Shown: positions 42,026-51,988 of the stretch, piece after piece
How positions within the stretch are numbered: the first letter of the stretch is position 1
How the letters are laid out: every line of letters starts with the position of its first letter
Source: an uncultured Oscillospiraceae bacterium
GTDB taxonomy: Bacteria; Bacillota; Clostridia; Oscillospirales; Acutalibacteraceae
Direction: 5' to 3'
DNA: 64,000 bases
Assembly (NCBI GenBank): GCA_900540275.1
Contig: UQFO01000002.1
Location: 124,001-188,000 of the forward strand
Translations under genes and position numbers: made by a program
Notes under the pieces: generated by a model
Told to the model about the DNA's origin: nothing
The model's input: the letters and a program-made list of their open reading frames with translations, nothing else
Database searches by the model: none

Positions 42026-44797
42026 TTATTTTCCTAATACGGACGCACAGCGTTTACAAATGGTCGGATGCTCGTGATTTTGCCCGACCGTTTCGCTGTA
42101 ACACCAGCAGCGCTCGCACTTGTCGCCGGCAGCTTTGGAAATCGTAACAGAAAGCTCGCCGCCTTCAGCTTTTACCACTTCAATGCCGGAAACGATAAAC
42201 GCCGTCTTTAGCTCGTCTTCCACAGATTTGATGAAATCGAACAATTCGCCAGCGCAGGAAAGCGTAACCTTCGCCTCAAGGGAAGCGCGGATTTGTTTTT
42301 CCTTCACCGCCTCTTCGAGCGATTTTTTGACAACGTCGCGCAGCTCGTGGATTCTGTCCCACTTTTCCATGAACCCGTCGTCAAGCCCGAGCTCCAGAAG
42401 CTTGGGCATTTCGTTATAAAGCACGTGGCGCGGGTCGTTTTCCCTGCTATGCGGCATGTATTTCCAGATTTCGTCGGAAGTGTACGCGAGAACCGGGGCA
42501 ATCATCCTGGTCATCGCGTCCAAAATAATATAAATTGCCGTCTGCGCGGCGCGGCGCGGTTTACCGTCCGCGTTTTCCGTGTAGAGCCTGTCTTTAAGCA
42601 CATCGAGATAGAAATTAGACATATCCACGACGCAGAAATTATGAATCCCGTGGTAAACCTGGTGGAACTCAAACGCATCGTATGCCGCGCGGACCCTTTT
42701 ATTCAGCTCGTCGAGCTTTGCAAGCGCCCATTTGTCTATCGGGAACAGCTCATCGGGCGAAAGCATATCGGTGTCGGGATTAAAATCGCTTAAGTTCCCG
42801 AGGATGTACCGCGCGGTATTTCTGATTTTGCGATAGGATTCGGAAAGCTGCTTTAAAATATCCTTGGAAATGCGGATATCCGCATGATAGTCGGAGGACG
42901 CAACCCACAGGCGCAGGACGTCCGCGCCGTACTGGCTGATGATGTCCTGCGGCTCGATGCCGTTTCCAAGCGACTTGGACATCTTTCTTCCATCGCCGTC
43001 CACGACCCAGCCGTGTGTAAGCACCGCCTCGTAGGGGGCGCGCCCCGTCGTTGCCACGGAGGTCAAAAGCGAGGACTGGAACCATCCCCTGTACTGGTCG
43101 GCGCCCTCGAGGTAGAGGTCTGCCGGCCATTTGAGGTAGGGCCTTTCCTGTAACACCGCCGCATGGGTCGAGCCGGAGTCGAACCAAACGTCCATGATAT
43201 CTTTTTCTTTGTCGAATTCATGCGCGCCGCACTTTTTACAGGCGGTTCCCGCCGGCAGGATTTCAGCCGCGCTCTTTGTAAACCATGCGTCGCTGCCTTC
43301 CTTGCGGAACAGCTCCGCGACCGCGAGCATCGCGTCTTTATCAATCAGCGGCTCGCCGCATTCCTTACAGAAGAAAATAGGGATTGGAACGCCCCATTTG
43401 CGCTGGCGTGAAATACACCAGTCCTTGCGCTCGCGCACCATGGAGGTAATCCTGTCCTGTCCCCATCCGGGAATCCACTGCACCTGGTTGATGGCCTCGA
43501 CAGCCTCATCCTTGAAGTCGTCTACGGAGCAGAACCACTGGTCTGTCGCGCGGAACAAGACGGGGTTTTTGCAGCGCCAGCAGTGCGGGTACTGGTGGTT
43601 GATTTTTTTCATGGCAAAGAGAGCGCCGGTGCTTTCAAGATGCTTTGCTATCGGCTTGTTTGCGTCCCCGGTCAAAAGGCCCTCAAACTGTCCGGCTTGT
43701 GCGGTAAGCCTGCCGTCCGCATCAACCGGAACAATAACGGGAAGCTCCTTGTAATTACGGCATACGTCAAAATCCTCTACGCCGTGGCCGGGCGCCGTAT
43801 GGACGCAGCCGGTGCCGCTTTCGAGCGTAACATGGTCGCCCACGATGACAAGCGACGTACGGTCGAGGAACGGGTGCTGTGTTTTCATATATTCAAGCTC
43901 TGAGCCCTTAAGTGTACCCACAACCTCATAATCTGTAATGCCGGCGGCTTCCATGGCGTCCTTGTAAAGCTCCTGCGCCATGACATAATACGCTTCGCCG
44001 CTTTTAACCAGGCAGTAGTCAAAGGACGGCCCGACGCAGATTGCCACATTGCCTGGCAGCGTCCATGTCGTCGTCGTCCAGATGACGAAGGAAACCTTCG
44101 ACGGGTCGACGCCCATTGCGGAGAATTTTCCGAGGTCGTCCGTCACGCCGAATTTCACATAGATGGAATAGCATGGGTCGTCGGAATATTCGATTTCCGC
44201 CTCGGCGAGCGCCGTTTTGCAGTCGGGGCACCAGTAAACCGGCTTGAGTCCCTTATAGATATAGCCCTTGCAGGCCATCTCGGCGAAGACTTCAATCTGC
44301 TTTGCCTCAAATTCCTTAACGAGCGTAATATAGGGATTATCCCATTCGCCGATGACGCCCAGACGCTTAAACTGCGTACGCTGCTCGTCAAGATAGGAAA
44401 GCGCAAATTCACGGCAGATTTTACGGAGTTCCACGTCGGAAATGGTGGAAGAATTTTCAACGCCCGCTTTTTTGCGCGCCTTGAGCTCCGTAGGAAGTCC
44501 GTGTGTGTCCCAGCCGGGTACATAGGGGGATTTGAAGCCCGCCATATTCTTATAACGGACGATGATATCCTTCAAAACCTTATTGAGCGCCGTACCAAGA
44601 TGAATGCTGCCGTTTGCGTACGGAGGGCCGTCGTGGAGCACATAGAGGGGCTTGCCTTCGTTTTTCTCCATCAGTTTTTCGTATATCTTCTCTTCCTCCC
44701 AATTTTTGAGCGTTTCAGGCTCGCTTTTCGGGAGCCCCGCGCGCATGGGGAATTCGGTCTTGGGAAGATTGAGCGTTGCATTATAATCCTGTGGCAT
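42026..44797 (-). CDS. ileS: Isoleucyl-tRNA synthetase
   Basis: About 923 residues from ATG 44797 (GGGAGAG upstream); the open frame extends to 44905 without a site. HIGH-type motif PYANGSIHLGTALNK (about 54), KMSKS in GRKMSKSLGNGIEP (about 590), editing domain between, and a C-terminal zinc ribbon CERCWCYSETVG...CKRC. Charges tRNA-Ile with isoleucine. Length and zinc site are those of the bacterial-type enzyme. No T-box motif was seen upstream. Confidence 0.98.
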   Translation of the reverse strand: MPQDYNATLNLPKTEFPMRAGLPKSEPETLKNWEEEKIYEKLMEKNEGKPLYVLHDGPPYANGSIHLGTALNKVLKDIIVRYKNMAGFKSPYVPGWDTHGLPTELKARKKAGVENSSTISDVELRKICREFALSYLDEQRTQFKRLGVIGEWDNPYITLVKEFEAKQIEVFAEMACKGYIYKGLKPVYWCPDCKTALAEAEIEYSDDPCYSIYVKFGVTDDLGKFSAMGVDPSKVSFVIWTTTTWTLPGNVAICVGPSFDYCLVKSGEAYYVMAQELYKDAMEAAGITDYEVVGTLKGSELEYMKTQHPFLDRTSLVIVGDHVTLESGTGCVHTAPGHGVEDFDVCRNYKELPVIVPVDADGRLTAQAGQFEGLLTGDANKPIAKHLESTGALFAMKKINHQYPHCWRCKNPVLFRATDQWFCSVDDFKDEAVEAINQVQWIPGWGQDRITSMVRERKDWCISRQRKWGVPIPIFFCKECGEPLIDKDAMLAVAELFRKEGSDAWFTKSAAEILPAGTACKKCGAHEFDKEKDIMDVWFDSGSTHAAVLQERPYLKWPADLYLEGADQYRGWFQSSLLTSVATTGRAPYEAVLTHGWVVDGDGRKMSKSLGNGIEPQDIISQYGADVLRLWVASSDYHADIRISKDILKQLSESYRKIRNTARYILGNLSDFNPDTDMLSPDELFPIDKWALAKLDELNKRVRAAYDAFEFHQVYHGIHNFCVVDMSNFYLDVLKDRLYTENADGKPRRAAQTAIYIILDAMTRMIAPVLAYTSDEIWKYMPHSRENDPRHVLYNEMPKLLELGLDDGFMEKWDRIHELRDVVKKSLEEAVKEKQIRASLEAKVTLSCAGELFDFIKSVEDELKTAFIVSGIEVVKAEGGELSVTISKAAGDKCERCWCYSETVGQNHEHPTICKRCASVLGK

Positions 44798-44839
44798 TTG
44801 ACTAGTTCTCTCCCTTTGTAAAATTGCCGGTATCAATCC

Positions 44840-44887
44840 AAATACCAATCCAGCCCAGAGACACGCCCCGCGCCTGAATTGGTATTT
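44840..44887 (-). promoter_or_regulatory. Long-loop hairpin upstream of ileS
   Basis: AAATACCAAT (44840-44849) and ATTGGTATTT (44878-44887) form a perfect 10-bp stem around a 28-base GC-rich loop, in the divIVA-ileS gap. May be a weak attenuator; it lacks the AGGGTGG-type T-box sequence. Confidence 0.45.
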
Positions 44888-44952
44888 CGACGTCAAACGA
44901 TTCAATTATTGATTTCAGCTGTCTCATAAAGCGTACAGCATATATTACTTTA

Positions 44953-45657
44953 TTATTTCTTGCCGGTTACGCTGTAATTCTCACCGAACTTCAGGTCGCT
45001 GAATTTATTTTCTTTCTCTTCCCCGTCTTTAGCAGGCTCCTTCGCGGTCTCTGCCGCGGGAGCTGTAGTCTGGGACGAAATGTCCACAACCTCTTCCTCC
45101 TGGGCGGGCGCCGCTTCCTGCTTTGGCTGTTCTTCCTTAGCGGGGGCGTAAACCGCGTCGCTCGTCGGGTAGTCGCGGTCGAGCTGTGCCTTCTTGTTGC
45201 CGATTTCTTTTGCCGTCGGCAAATCCTCCAGCATCCTGATATGGCTGTTGTAGGTTTCAAGCAGCTGCTCGCGCAGAACCACAGCGTCGGCCTGAAGCTT
45301 TAGGTAGTCGTTTTTCTGCTTGACGACGGACGCGTTCGCGCCGACGACGATATCCTGTGCCTTAAGCTGTGCTTTCTTAATGATTTCCTCCGCCTTCGCG
45401 TTCGCTTCCTTCACGGTGGAATCCATCATCTTTTGTGCGTTTAAAAGGGCGCCCCGTACGTTTTCCTCATCCTTACGGTATTCCTCAATGCGCTTTGCAA
45501 GAATATCGAGCTTTTTCACCAGGTCGATTTTGTCCCTTTTATACTGTTCGAGCGTCTCAGCCACTTCTTCCTTGAATGCTTCCACATCCTCAGGACGGCA
45601 GCCGCCGAGATTTGCCTTTCTGAATGTTACGCTCCTTACTTCTTCAGCTGTCAGCAT
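44953..45657 (-). CDS. divIVA: DivIVA-family cell division protein
   Basis: 234 residues. N-terminal membrane-binding motif LTAEEVRSVTFRKANLGGCR...VEAFKEEV, then a long coiled coil (about 30-130) and a Pro/Glu/Ala-rich acidic tail ending NYSVTGKK. DivIVA marks curved membrane at poles and septa. It follows sepF and ylmH in the division cluster typical of Firmicutes. The tail is longer than in B. subtilis. Confidence 0.93.
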   Translation of the reverse strand: MLTAEEVRSVTFRKANLGGCRPEDVEAFKEEVAETLEQYKRDKIDLVKKLDILAKRIEEYRKDEENVRGALLNAQKMMDSTVKEANAKAEEIIKKAQLKAQDIVVGANASVVKQKNDYLKLQADAVVLREQLLETYNSHIRMLEDLPTAKEIGNKKAQLDRDYPTSDAVYAPAKEEQPKQEAAPAQEEEVVDISSQTTAPAAETAKEPAKDGEEKENKFSDLKFGENYSVTGKK

Positions 45658-45670
45658 AGTAATATCTCTC

Positions 45671-46432
45671 CTATCTGTATTGTTTAATAACCAGTCTGAC
45701 TCTTCCCTTTTTGGTCAGCCCATCGCTTTGACCAATTACGAATTTTCCTTTTCCCCGGATAACAAGCTTGTCATCCGTTTTTAACACCATACTTACGCTG
45801 TCCTTCACCTGATGATTCACAGAAACCATCCCCGACGCGATAAGCTTCACGCTTTTTTCCCTGCTGATATGTAAAACAGCCGCCACTACGGCGTCAAGCC
45901 GCAAGGAAGCAAGCGTACATGTTATTTCCTCCGGAGGCCTTCCCCCGGGGAGCGGGCCGTCTGTACCCGCCTTTATTTTTACACCGACGCGGCCGATTTT
46001 ATCGACCTGCGTACAAATGTAATCAGCTAATTCCGCCTTTATGAAAACGACGCTTCCGCCTTCGCCGACAAGGATATCGCCGACTGCCTCACGCTTGATG
46101 CCCGTTCCCATCAATACTCCCAAAAAATCCCTGTGGCTAAGATTATAAGCCGAAGGATAAGAAAACGCAAGGGGAATTATAGGGAAAGAAGCGGCGTCCG
46201 GCTCCATATAATCGGGAAAAGCGCCGAACATGCAGCGCTCTCCATCCTCATATCCGGCAAAAAACAGATAATTTGTAAAACGCAGCCGCTTTGCCGCCGC
46301 GAGCGCCGCCGGCTGTTCCTCCGGCGTAAGAAAGCTTGTGTAAAACGGGTACTGCTTGTCACAGCATTGGGTAATACAATCCTCAACTCTTGCGGCAAGC
46401 CATTTTTCTTCGTCTTTTCCAGATAAGCCCAT
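45671..46432 (-). CDS. ylmH: YlmH-like RNA-binding protein (S4 domain)
   Basis: 253 residues. N-terminal fold (about 30-170) with RLRFTNYLFFAGYEDGERCM, and a C-terminal S4 domain (about 178-245: SLRLDAVVAAVLHISREKSV, KLIASGMVSVNHQVK). Related proteins act on stalled 50S subunits; the gene is in the division cluster. Starts 4 bases after sepF ends. Confidence 0.93.
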   Translation of the reverse strand: MGLSGKDEEKWLAARVEDCITQCCDKQYPFYTSFLTPEEQPAALAAAKRLRFTNYLFFAGYEDGERCMFGAFPDYMEPDAASFPIIPLAFSYPSAYNLSHRDFLGVLMGTGIKREAVGDILVGEGGSVVFIKAELADYICTQVDKIGRVGVKIKAGTDGPLPGGRPPEEITCTLASLRLDAVVAAVLHISREKSVKLIASGMVSVNHQVKDSVSMVLKTDDKLVIRGKGKFVIGQSDGLTKKGRVRLVIKQYR

Positions 46433-46435
46433 TTC

Positions 46436-46924
46436 TTAGAAATATACGCCGTTGTTTTCAAGCTCGTCGAGCAGGTCGTCGCCCGTCAGGTCGACGTTGT
46501 TCGGGATAATGATAAACGTACTCGTCGCAATTCTTTTGATTTTGCCCTTGTTGGCATACGCGCAGCCGCTCAAAAAATCGATAATGCGGCGGGACATATC
46601 CCTGTTTGTATTTTCCAGGTTTAAAACCACGGTATGCATTTTAATCAGCTCGTCCGCGATAGCCCTCGTTTCTTCGCCGAAGCGTTCCGGCTTGAAGAGA
46701 ACGACCTGGAGCTTTGCGGTCGCGTTTATATTTACAACCTTGTTGCGCCTGGGCGCGGAAGTGCTTTCTCTCTGGTAAGAATAATCCGACGATGATGATG
46801 AGCTGCTGCCTGACGCGTTAAAATCCTCTTCGCTCTCTTCTTCGTAGGCGTACTCGTCGTACTCATCGTACTCGTCGTCCGGTGCGTCCCACATCCGTTT
46901 AAACTTATCCACTAAACCTGCCAT
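46436..46924 (-). CDS. sepF: SepF, Z-ring anchoring protein
   Basis: 162 residues from ATG 46924 (GGAGGT upstream; in-frame extension to 46942 has no site). Amphipathic N-terminus MAGLVDKFKRMWD binds the membrane, an acidic/Ser-rich linker follows (about 15-65), and the conserved C-terminal domain has VVLFKPERFGEETRAIADEL and DFLSGCAYANKGKIKRIATS. Helps FtsZ ring assembly. Between yggS and ylmH, as in B. subtilis. Confidence 0.97.
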   Translation of the reverse strand: MAGLVDKFKRMWDAPDDEYDEYDEYAYEEESEEDFNASGSSSSSSSDYSYQRESTSAPRRNKVVNINATAKLQVVLFKPERFGEETRAIADELIKMHTVVLNLENTNRDMSRRIIDFLSGCAYANKGKIKRIATSTFIIIPNNVDLTGDDLLDELENNGVYF

Positions 46925-46944
46925 TTTTAACAATACCTCCAATT

Positions 46945-47679
46945 TTATCTGATAAGTCGGGGGCCAAACAGGGAGGAACCAATCCTCACCATATTCGCTC
47001 CTTCCAGAATCGCTTCATAGTAGTCGGAAGACATACCCATGGACAGGGTATCCATAGATACATTATCCATTTTTTTGTCCTTAATGTCAATAAACAGTTT
47101 GCGCATACGGGAAAAATATTTACGAATTTCGCTTTTTGTGTCGCAAATGGGCGGAATTGCCATCAATCCGCGGATAGAAATTCCCTCTATTTCCCTGATT
47201 TGGGAAATAAGCTCTTCAAGCCCCTCCGGGAGAACGCCGGATTTGTTTTCTTCCCCGCCGATATTGACCTCCAGGAGGATGTCGGTCACAATGCCTTTCA
47301 TGACGGACTGCCGCCCGATTTCCGAAGCAAGCTTCACGCTGTCTACGGATTGTATCATATCGACCTTTCCGACGATTTGCCGTACCTTGTTCGACTGCAA
47401 ATGCCCGATAAATTGCAGCGAAGCGTTTTCAAGGTCGTATTCCCCGTATTTGGACAGGAGCTCCTGCACCCTGTTTTCGCCAATATAGCGCAGCCCGAGC
47501 GAAATCGCGTAATTGATAGCCGCCGCGTCTACCGTTTTGGTCGCCGCAAGGAAGGTGATGTCTTCCCTGTTCCGCCCGCTTTCCTGCGCTGCCTTTGCAA
47601 TGCTTTCTTCTATCAGCCGGTAATTTGAGGCGATATCCTGCAGCCTTTTTTGATTAAAGCTTGACGACCTTTCCGTCAT
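46945..47679 (-). CDS. yggS: YggS family PLP homeostasis protein
   Basis: 244 residues. Alanine-racemase-like barrel with PLP lysine in FLAATKTVDAAAI (about 48), YIGENRVQELLSKYG, FIGHLQSNKVRQI, and SMGMSSDYYEAILEGANMVRIG. Binds PLP and affects amino-acid and vitamin B6 balance. AAGGAG upstream; overlaps the adaptor-like gene by 26 bases. Confidence 0.95.
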   Translation of the reverse strand: MTERSSSFNQKRLQDIASNYRLIEESIAKAAQESGRNREDITFLAATKTVDAAAINYAISLGLRYIGENRVQELLSKYGEYDLENASLQFIGHLQSNKVRQIVGKVDMIQSVDSVKLASEIGRQSVMKGIVTDILLEVNIGGEENKSGVLPEGLEELISQIREIEGISIRGLMAIPPICDTKSEIRKYFSRMRKLFIDIKDKKMDNVSMDTLSMGMSSDYYEAILEGANMVRIGSSLFGPRLIR

Positions 47680-48949
47680 ATAAATCGGCTCCTTCCGTTA
47701 CGATTTTATCATACATTTCAATCGTCGTGCCGTTAAAGAGCACGCCGTCCTCAGGCTGCGGGTCACACAGGATGAAATCTTCCCCTGCGAAAAGTATGGA
47801 AACCTGTTTAAATTTCAGCTGGTTTCCCTGCACGACATATACGCCCTGGACCTTTTTCTTTTCGCTTTTGGTCGTGCCGTCCTCGTTTTCAATTGCCTTT
47901 TCTACGTAGTCGTCGTGCAGCGCGCTCTTTTGGATGCGCAGGCCCTTATAGGTCTTGAGGTCGATTTTGACCGTCTCATTGCGCAGGCTTGCAATTCCCG
48001 GGCTCATATAGTTGCATTCCAAAATCAGCGCCGCGTCGGCATTTTTATCCTTCTGGTTGACCGCTGCGATTTTTACGGGTACGCTTCCGGTCGTCGCATA
48101 CGGCATGTTAACCTGCACATTGCTGTAGGATGTGCTGAGCTCGAGCGTTTCGTCCGCGGAAACGGGGCAGGCAATATACCAGTTGAGGTCGCTGATAACC
48201 TTGCCTATTACGTTGCCCGCGGCCGCTTTCGGCTTTTCCTTGAGCATTTTGTTTACCGTATCAAGGCTCATCGACGCGGCGTTCTTATAGGCGAACGCGC
48301 CTTCATACCCGTCTGTATAGCTGACAAAGTAGCCGGCGACAGGAGAAGTAACGGTCGCCACCGCTTCGCCGCAGGATTTTGCGATTTCATCCCTTTGCTT
48401 TTCAAGCGTTTCAATCCGTTTGTTGTAATTTACGACCTCTCCCGTTACAATCATGCGCTCGTTTATCAGATATAAAAGGTCTTCCCTGTTCGATTTTAAA
48501 TTATAAAAATCGCCCCTGTTGACGTTGCGCAACATATCGGTAATTTTCTGGGTAAGCTGTGAATTGATTGAATCGATACCCGTCGCCATCGTATGGGAGG
48601 CAAGGTTGGTCTTTTTAAGCTTCGCGATTTCACTCTCGAGCTTTGCCATTTCCTTGTGGGCAGTCGCGTCTGATTCCGTTTTATAAATGGTCGCGACCGT
48701 TCCGCCCTTCGCAACCTTTCCGCCGTCGTCAAATTCATAAGAGACAATCCCCTGCGTCTCGTTTGTAATCAGCGTTTCGTTGCGCACAACATAGCCAGTC
48801 GAGTAAATAGAGTCGGCATAGGACGACAGCGCGACGGTCTGGGTTTGCACCATGGAAAAGTTTGCGTTATAAAACAGAAAGGCCAAATAGCATATAATCA
48901 AAAAACACGCGACCGAAATGACGATTTTTTTTGCTAGCGTTTTATTCAC
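47654..48949 (-). CDS. HlyD-like membrane-anchored protein in the division cluster
   Basis: 431 residues from GTG 48949 (GTGA overlap with miaA). One N-terminal helix (about 8-30), then a barrel-sandwich part VRNETLITNETQGIVSYEFD and a coiled hairpin (about 100-190), then SPVAGYFVSYTDGYEGAF. The fold is that of a membrane-fusion protein, yet no transporter gene is next to it. In related Clostridia it sits between miaA and yggS-sepF, so an envelope or division role is plausible. Not a MacA/HlyD with a known partner. Confidence 0.72.
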   Translation of the reverse strand: MNKTLAKKIVISVACFLIICYLAFLFYNANFSMVQTQTVALSSYADSIYSTGYVVRNETLITNETQGIVSYEFDDGGKVAKGGTVATIYKTESDATAHKEMAKLESEIAKLKKTNLASHTMATGIDSINSQLTQKITDMLRNVNRGDFYNLKSNREDLLYLINERMIVTGEVVNYNKRIETLEKQRDEIAKSCGEAVATVTSPVAGYFVSYTDGYEGAFAYKNAASMSLDTVNKMLKEKPKAAAGNVIGKVISDLNWYIACPVSADETLELSTSYSNVQVNMPYATTGSVPVKIAAVNQKDKNADAALILECNYMSPGIASLRNETVKIDLKTYKGLRIQKSALHDDYVEKAIENEDGTTKSEKKKVQGVYVVQGNQLKFKQVSILFAGEDFILCDPQPEDGVLFNGTTIEMYDKIVTEGADLYDGKVVKL

Positions 48950-49917
48950 CCGTTTTCACCACATTCCAAATTGTTGAGTATTTCACTTTTTTCTATGATA
49001 CGGCAGGCCTCTGATAGAAGCTCTTCGCCGGTTTCTAACGTGTCTGTATCGAGCCAGTGGATTTTTTCGTCACGTAAAAACCATGTGAGCTGGCGTTTTG
49101 CATACCGTCTTGTTTCCTGTTTTAGTTTTTCTGCCGCTTGTGTAAGCGTACACTGCCCGTCGAAATAGGGCCTTAATTCCTTATAGCCAATCGCCATTTT
49201 TGCCGTCTGCCCGGTTTCCCGCGCAAAAAAGGCTTTTGCCTCTGAAAGAAGCCCGTCTTCAAGCATGCGGCCGACGCGTTCGTTTATTCTTTTGTACAGG
49301 TTTTCCCTGTCCCTGCATTTTAAGCCGATTCGTAAATCCAAATATGGGGACGGCGTTTTTCTGGAGCGTTCAAGCTGGTTTGTCATGGTTCTGCCGGTTG
49401 TACGGTAAATTTCAATTGCGCGTACAATCCGCTTGCCGTTTTTTTCTTTTGCAAGGCGCAAGGCGGATTCCGGGTCGAATTTGGAAAGCTCGGAGAGCAG
49501 CTTGTCCGGCCCTTCCTCTTCAAGCCTTTTTAAAAGGCTTTGCCGCAATGCGTTATCGCCGCTCTCCTCTGAAAGCTGTATATTGTTGAGCAGCGTGCTG
49601 ATATAAAGCCCTGTACCGCCGACAAGGACAGGAAGCCTTCCCCTGCCGTGGATTTCTTCAACGGCCTTTCTTGCACCGTCCGCGTAAAGAGCGACGCTGT
49701 AAGGCTCTTTTGGGTCAAGAAACCCCATCATATGATGCGGGATTCCCTGCATTTCCTGTAATGAAGGCTTTGCCGTCGCGATATCCATGCCCTTGTAAAC
49801 CTGCATGGAATCGGCAGAGACAACTTCCCCGCCGTATTTTTTTGCTATGGCAACCCCAAGCGCGGTTTTGCCGGAGGCCGTCGGCCCAACGACGGCAATC
49901 AGAGGGATTTTATTCAA
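48946..49917 (-). CDS. miaA: tRNA dimethylallyltransferase
   Basis: 323 residues from TTG 49917. P-loop GPTASGKTALG (about 11-21), DSMQVYKGMDI, the ISG-like GGTGLYISTLL, and the C-terminal zinc-free region YAKRQLTWFLRDE. Adds a dimethylallyl group to A37 of tRNAs reading U; MiaB (encoded upstream in the same direction) then thiomethylates it. Follows mutL after 7 bases; weak ribosome site. Confidence 0.96.
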   Translation of the reverse strand: MNKIPLIAVVGPTASGKTALGVAIAKKYGGEVVSADSMQVYKGMDIATAKPSLQEMQGIPHHMMGFLDPKEPYSVALYADGARKAVEEIHGRGRLPVLVGGTGLYISTLLNNIQLSEESGDNALRQSLLKRLEEEGPDKLLSELSKFDPESALRLAKEKNGKRIVRAIEIYRTTGRTMTNQLERSRKTPSPYLDLRIGLKCRDRENLYKRINERVGRMLEDGLLSEAKAFFARETGQTAKMAIGYKELRPYFDGQCTLTQAAEKLKQETRRYAKRQLTWFLRDEKIHWLDTDTLETGEELLSEACRIIEKSEILNNLECGENG

Positions 49918-49924
49918 AGTAAGG

Positions 49925-51955
49925 TCACACCCTGCCGAATTGTTTTTCTATTTCGCGCCGCTTGATGATGATGGATATCGGCCTGCCGTGCGGGCAGTAG
50001 CGGATAGTACTGTCTTCCTCAAGCCGCCGGGCCAAATCGATAAGCTCCTGCGGATGGCTTAAATTGCCCGCTTTAATGGCGGCGCGGCACGAAACGTTAT
50101 GGTAAATCCAGTCCATATGCTGGGAATTGATATCGTTTTTATTTTGCAGCAGATAGCCCGCCATCTCTATGACGGCCGGCTCGATGTCGTCATGCGTCAG
50201 ATACTGCGGCGCGCTGCGTACAAGTACCATGCCCGCGCCGAAATCGCTGATTTCAAAGCCAGCTTCGTCAAGCAGGCCCGCATTTTGCAGCACCGCGTCG
50301 TATTCAAGCTTTGAAAGCGTTACCTTCACAGGCTCGAGCAGGTACTGCGCGCAGCCCTTGCCCTTGTCTTTTTTGAGCTTTTCATAGATGAGCCGCTCAT
50401 GCGCCGCGTGCTTGTCGATAAGCATCAGCTCATCGGGGCTTTTCTCTATTATAATATATGTCTGGAAGGCTTCCCCGATGAATTTTGTCGAAACAGGCTC
50501 CTGCTCCAGAAGCGCCGCGGGTTCTTCTGCCTCCTGCTCCGTTTTTATTTCTTCTTTGGCGGAAACCGGCGTCTTGTCCTGCTTTTTGTGTGCTTCCTTA
50601 TAGGCTTCATACGCAAGCGGCGGCTCCGGCTTTTCTTCTTCCATATCAAAGGCGTTCGCGTTGAACATATTGCGGCTGACCTTTATAACGCCCTTGTATA
50701 AATCGAATGGGTTTGCGCTGTCGTGAAGCGCCGTGCCGCCGAAGCTGTGTTTTTTCGGCACGAACATCTGCGGCTCTTCCTCGCCTGGGTCAGCCGGGGC
50801 GCCTGTTTTCGCGGCATCCGCATTCTTTTCCCGGCTCCCGGGCGTATCGGGCATTTCAAAGGAATCCTGCTCTGTCCCTGCTTTTGGAGGCTCCGGTTTT
50901 ATTTCAAATAAATTTGATTTTTTCCCTGTTCCCTGTTTCGGCAGGAAAGAAGCGACCTTTGTTTCGTCCTTATTGAGCAGCGCCGACTTTACCGCGTGAT
51001 ATACGGCGTCGAATACAGGGCGTTCATTGATGAAGCGCACCTCGATTTTTGCGGGATGGACGTTGACGTCCACCGCCTCGCAGGAAATCTGGATATGCAG
51101 CACGCAGGCCGGAAATTTGCCGACCATGACGCTGCCCTTGCAGGCCTCCTCCAACGCAGCCATCGCCGTGCGGCTTTTCACAAAACGGCCGTTGATAAAA
51201 AAGTTCTGCATATTCCTGTTGGGACGGGCGTTTACCGGCTTGCTGACATAACCGCTTACCGAAACGCCGTTTAAGGAGTATTCTACCGGCATCAGCCCGT
51301 TTGCAAATTCCCTGCCGTATACGGAGTAAACCGCGGATAACAGCTTTTTATCTCCCGGCGTTTTCAGCGCCTGCTTGCCGTCGCGCAGGAAGGTAAACGC
51401 GACCTCCGGGTGGGAAAGCGCGATTTTATCCATCACGTTTGCAACAGCGTTTGCCTCCGATACGTCTTTCTTTAAAAATTTCATGCGCGCGGGAACATTA
51501 TAAAACAGGTCGCGCACGATAATGGTCGTACCCTTTGGGCAGCCGGCGTCTTCGAGCGCTTCCTCTTCCCCGCCGCTTATCTGGTAGCGCGTTCCGAGCG
51601 TATCCTCTTCCGCGCACGTCATCAGCTCCACATGGGAAACTGCGCAGACGGACGCAAGCGCCTCCCCGCGGAAGCCAAGCGTCCCGATTTTATCCAAATC
51701 GTCCTGGAGCCTTACCTTGCTGGTTGCGTGGCGCAAAAACGCCTTGGGCACATCGCCGCGCGCTATGCCGCAGCCGTTGTCCGTAACCCGCATATATGTA
51801 ACGCCGCCGTTTTTAATTTCTACCGTAACGCTGCCGGCACCCGCGTCGATTGCGTTTTCCACCAGCTCCTTGATAACGGATGAAGGACGTTCCACGACCT
51901 CTCCCGCCGCTATCAGCTCCGCGACATGCTTATCGAGCACATTGATTTTCCCCAC
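49925..51955 (-). CDS. mutL: DNA mismatch repair protein MutL
   Basis: GTG 51955, eight bases after GGAGG, is my start; 676 residues. GHKL ATPase: ELVENAIDAGAG, DNGCGIARGD, GFRGEALASVC. After a long, low-complexity acidic linker (about 340-480), the C-terminal dimerisation/endonuclease domain has DKHAAHERLIYEKLK (the DxHA-x2-E-x4-E nickase motif) and a CPHGRP motif. Typical Firmicutes MutL with nicking activity. Next to mutS. Confidence 0.97.
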   Translation of the reverse strand: MGKINVLDKHVAELIAAGEVVERPSSVIKELVENAIDAGAGSVTVEIKNGGVTYMRVTDNGCGIARGDVPKAFLRHATSKVRLQDDLDKIGTLGFRGEALASVCAVSHVELMTCAEEDTLGTRYQISGGEEEALEDAGCPKGTTIIVRDLFYNVPARMKFLKKDVSEANAVANVMDKIALSHPEVAFTFLRDGKQALKTPGDKKLLSAVYSVYGREFANGLMPVEYSLNGVSVSGYVSKPVNARPNRNMQNFFINGRFVKSRTAMAALEEACKGSVMVGKFPACVLHIQISCEAVDVNVHPAKIEVRFINERPVFDAVYHAVKSALLNKDETKVASFLPKQGTGKKSNLFEIKPEPPKAGTEQDSFEMPDTPGSREKNADAAKTGAPADPGEEEPQMFVPKKHSFGGTALHDSANPFDLYKGVIKVSRNMFNANAFDMEEEKPEPPLAYEAYKEAHKKQDKTPVSAKEEIKTEQEAEEPAALLEQEPVSTKFIGEAFQTYIIIEKSPDELMLIDKHAAHERLIYEKLKKDKGKGCAQYLLEPVKVTLSKLEYDAVLQNAGLLDEAGFEISDFGAGMVLVRSAPQYLTHDDIEPAVIEMAGYLLQNKNDINSQHMDWIYHNVSCRAAIKAGNLSHPQELIDLARRLEEDSTIRYCPHGRPISIIIKRREIEKQFGRV

Positions 51956-51988
51956 AAGGCTCACCTCCATCAGAAATTGGTTTCAGGT

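Noticed and set aside
44798..44952. T-box riboswitch upstream of ileS
   Set aside because: A hairpin exists but the conserved T-box sequence and a terminator/antiterminator pair are not seen.
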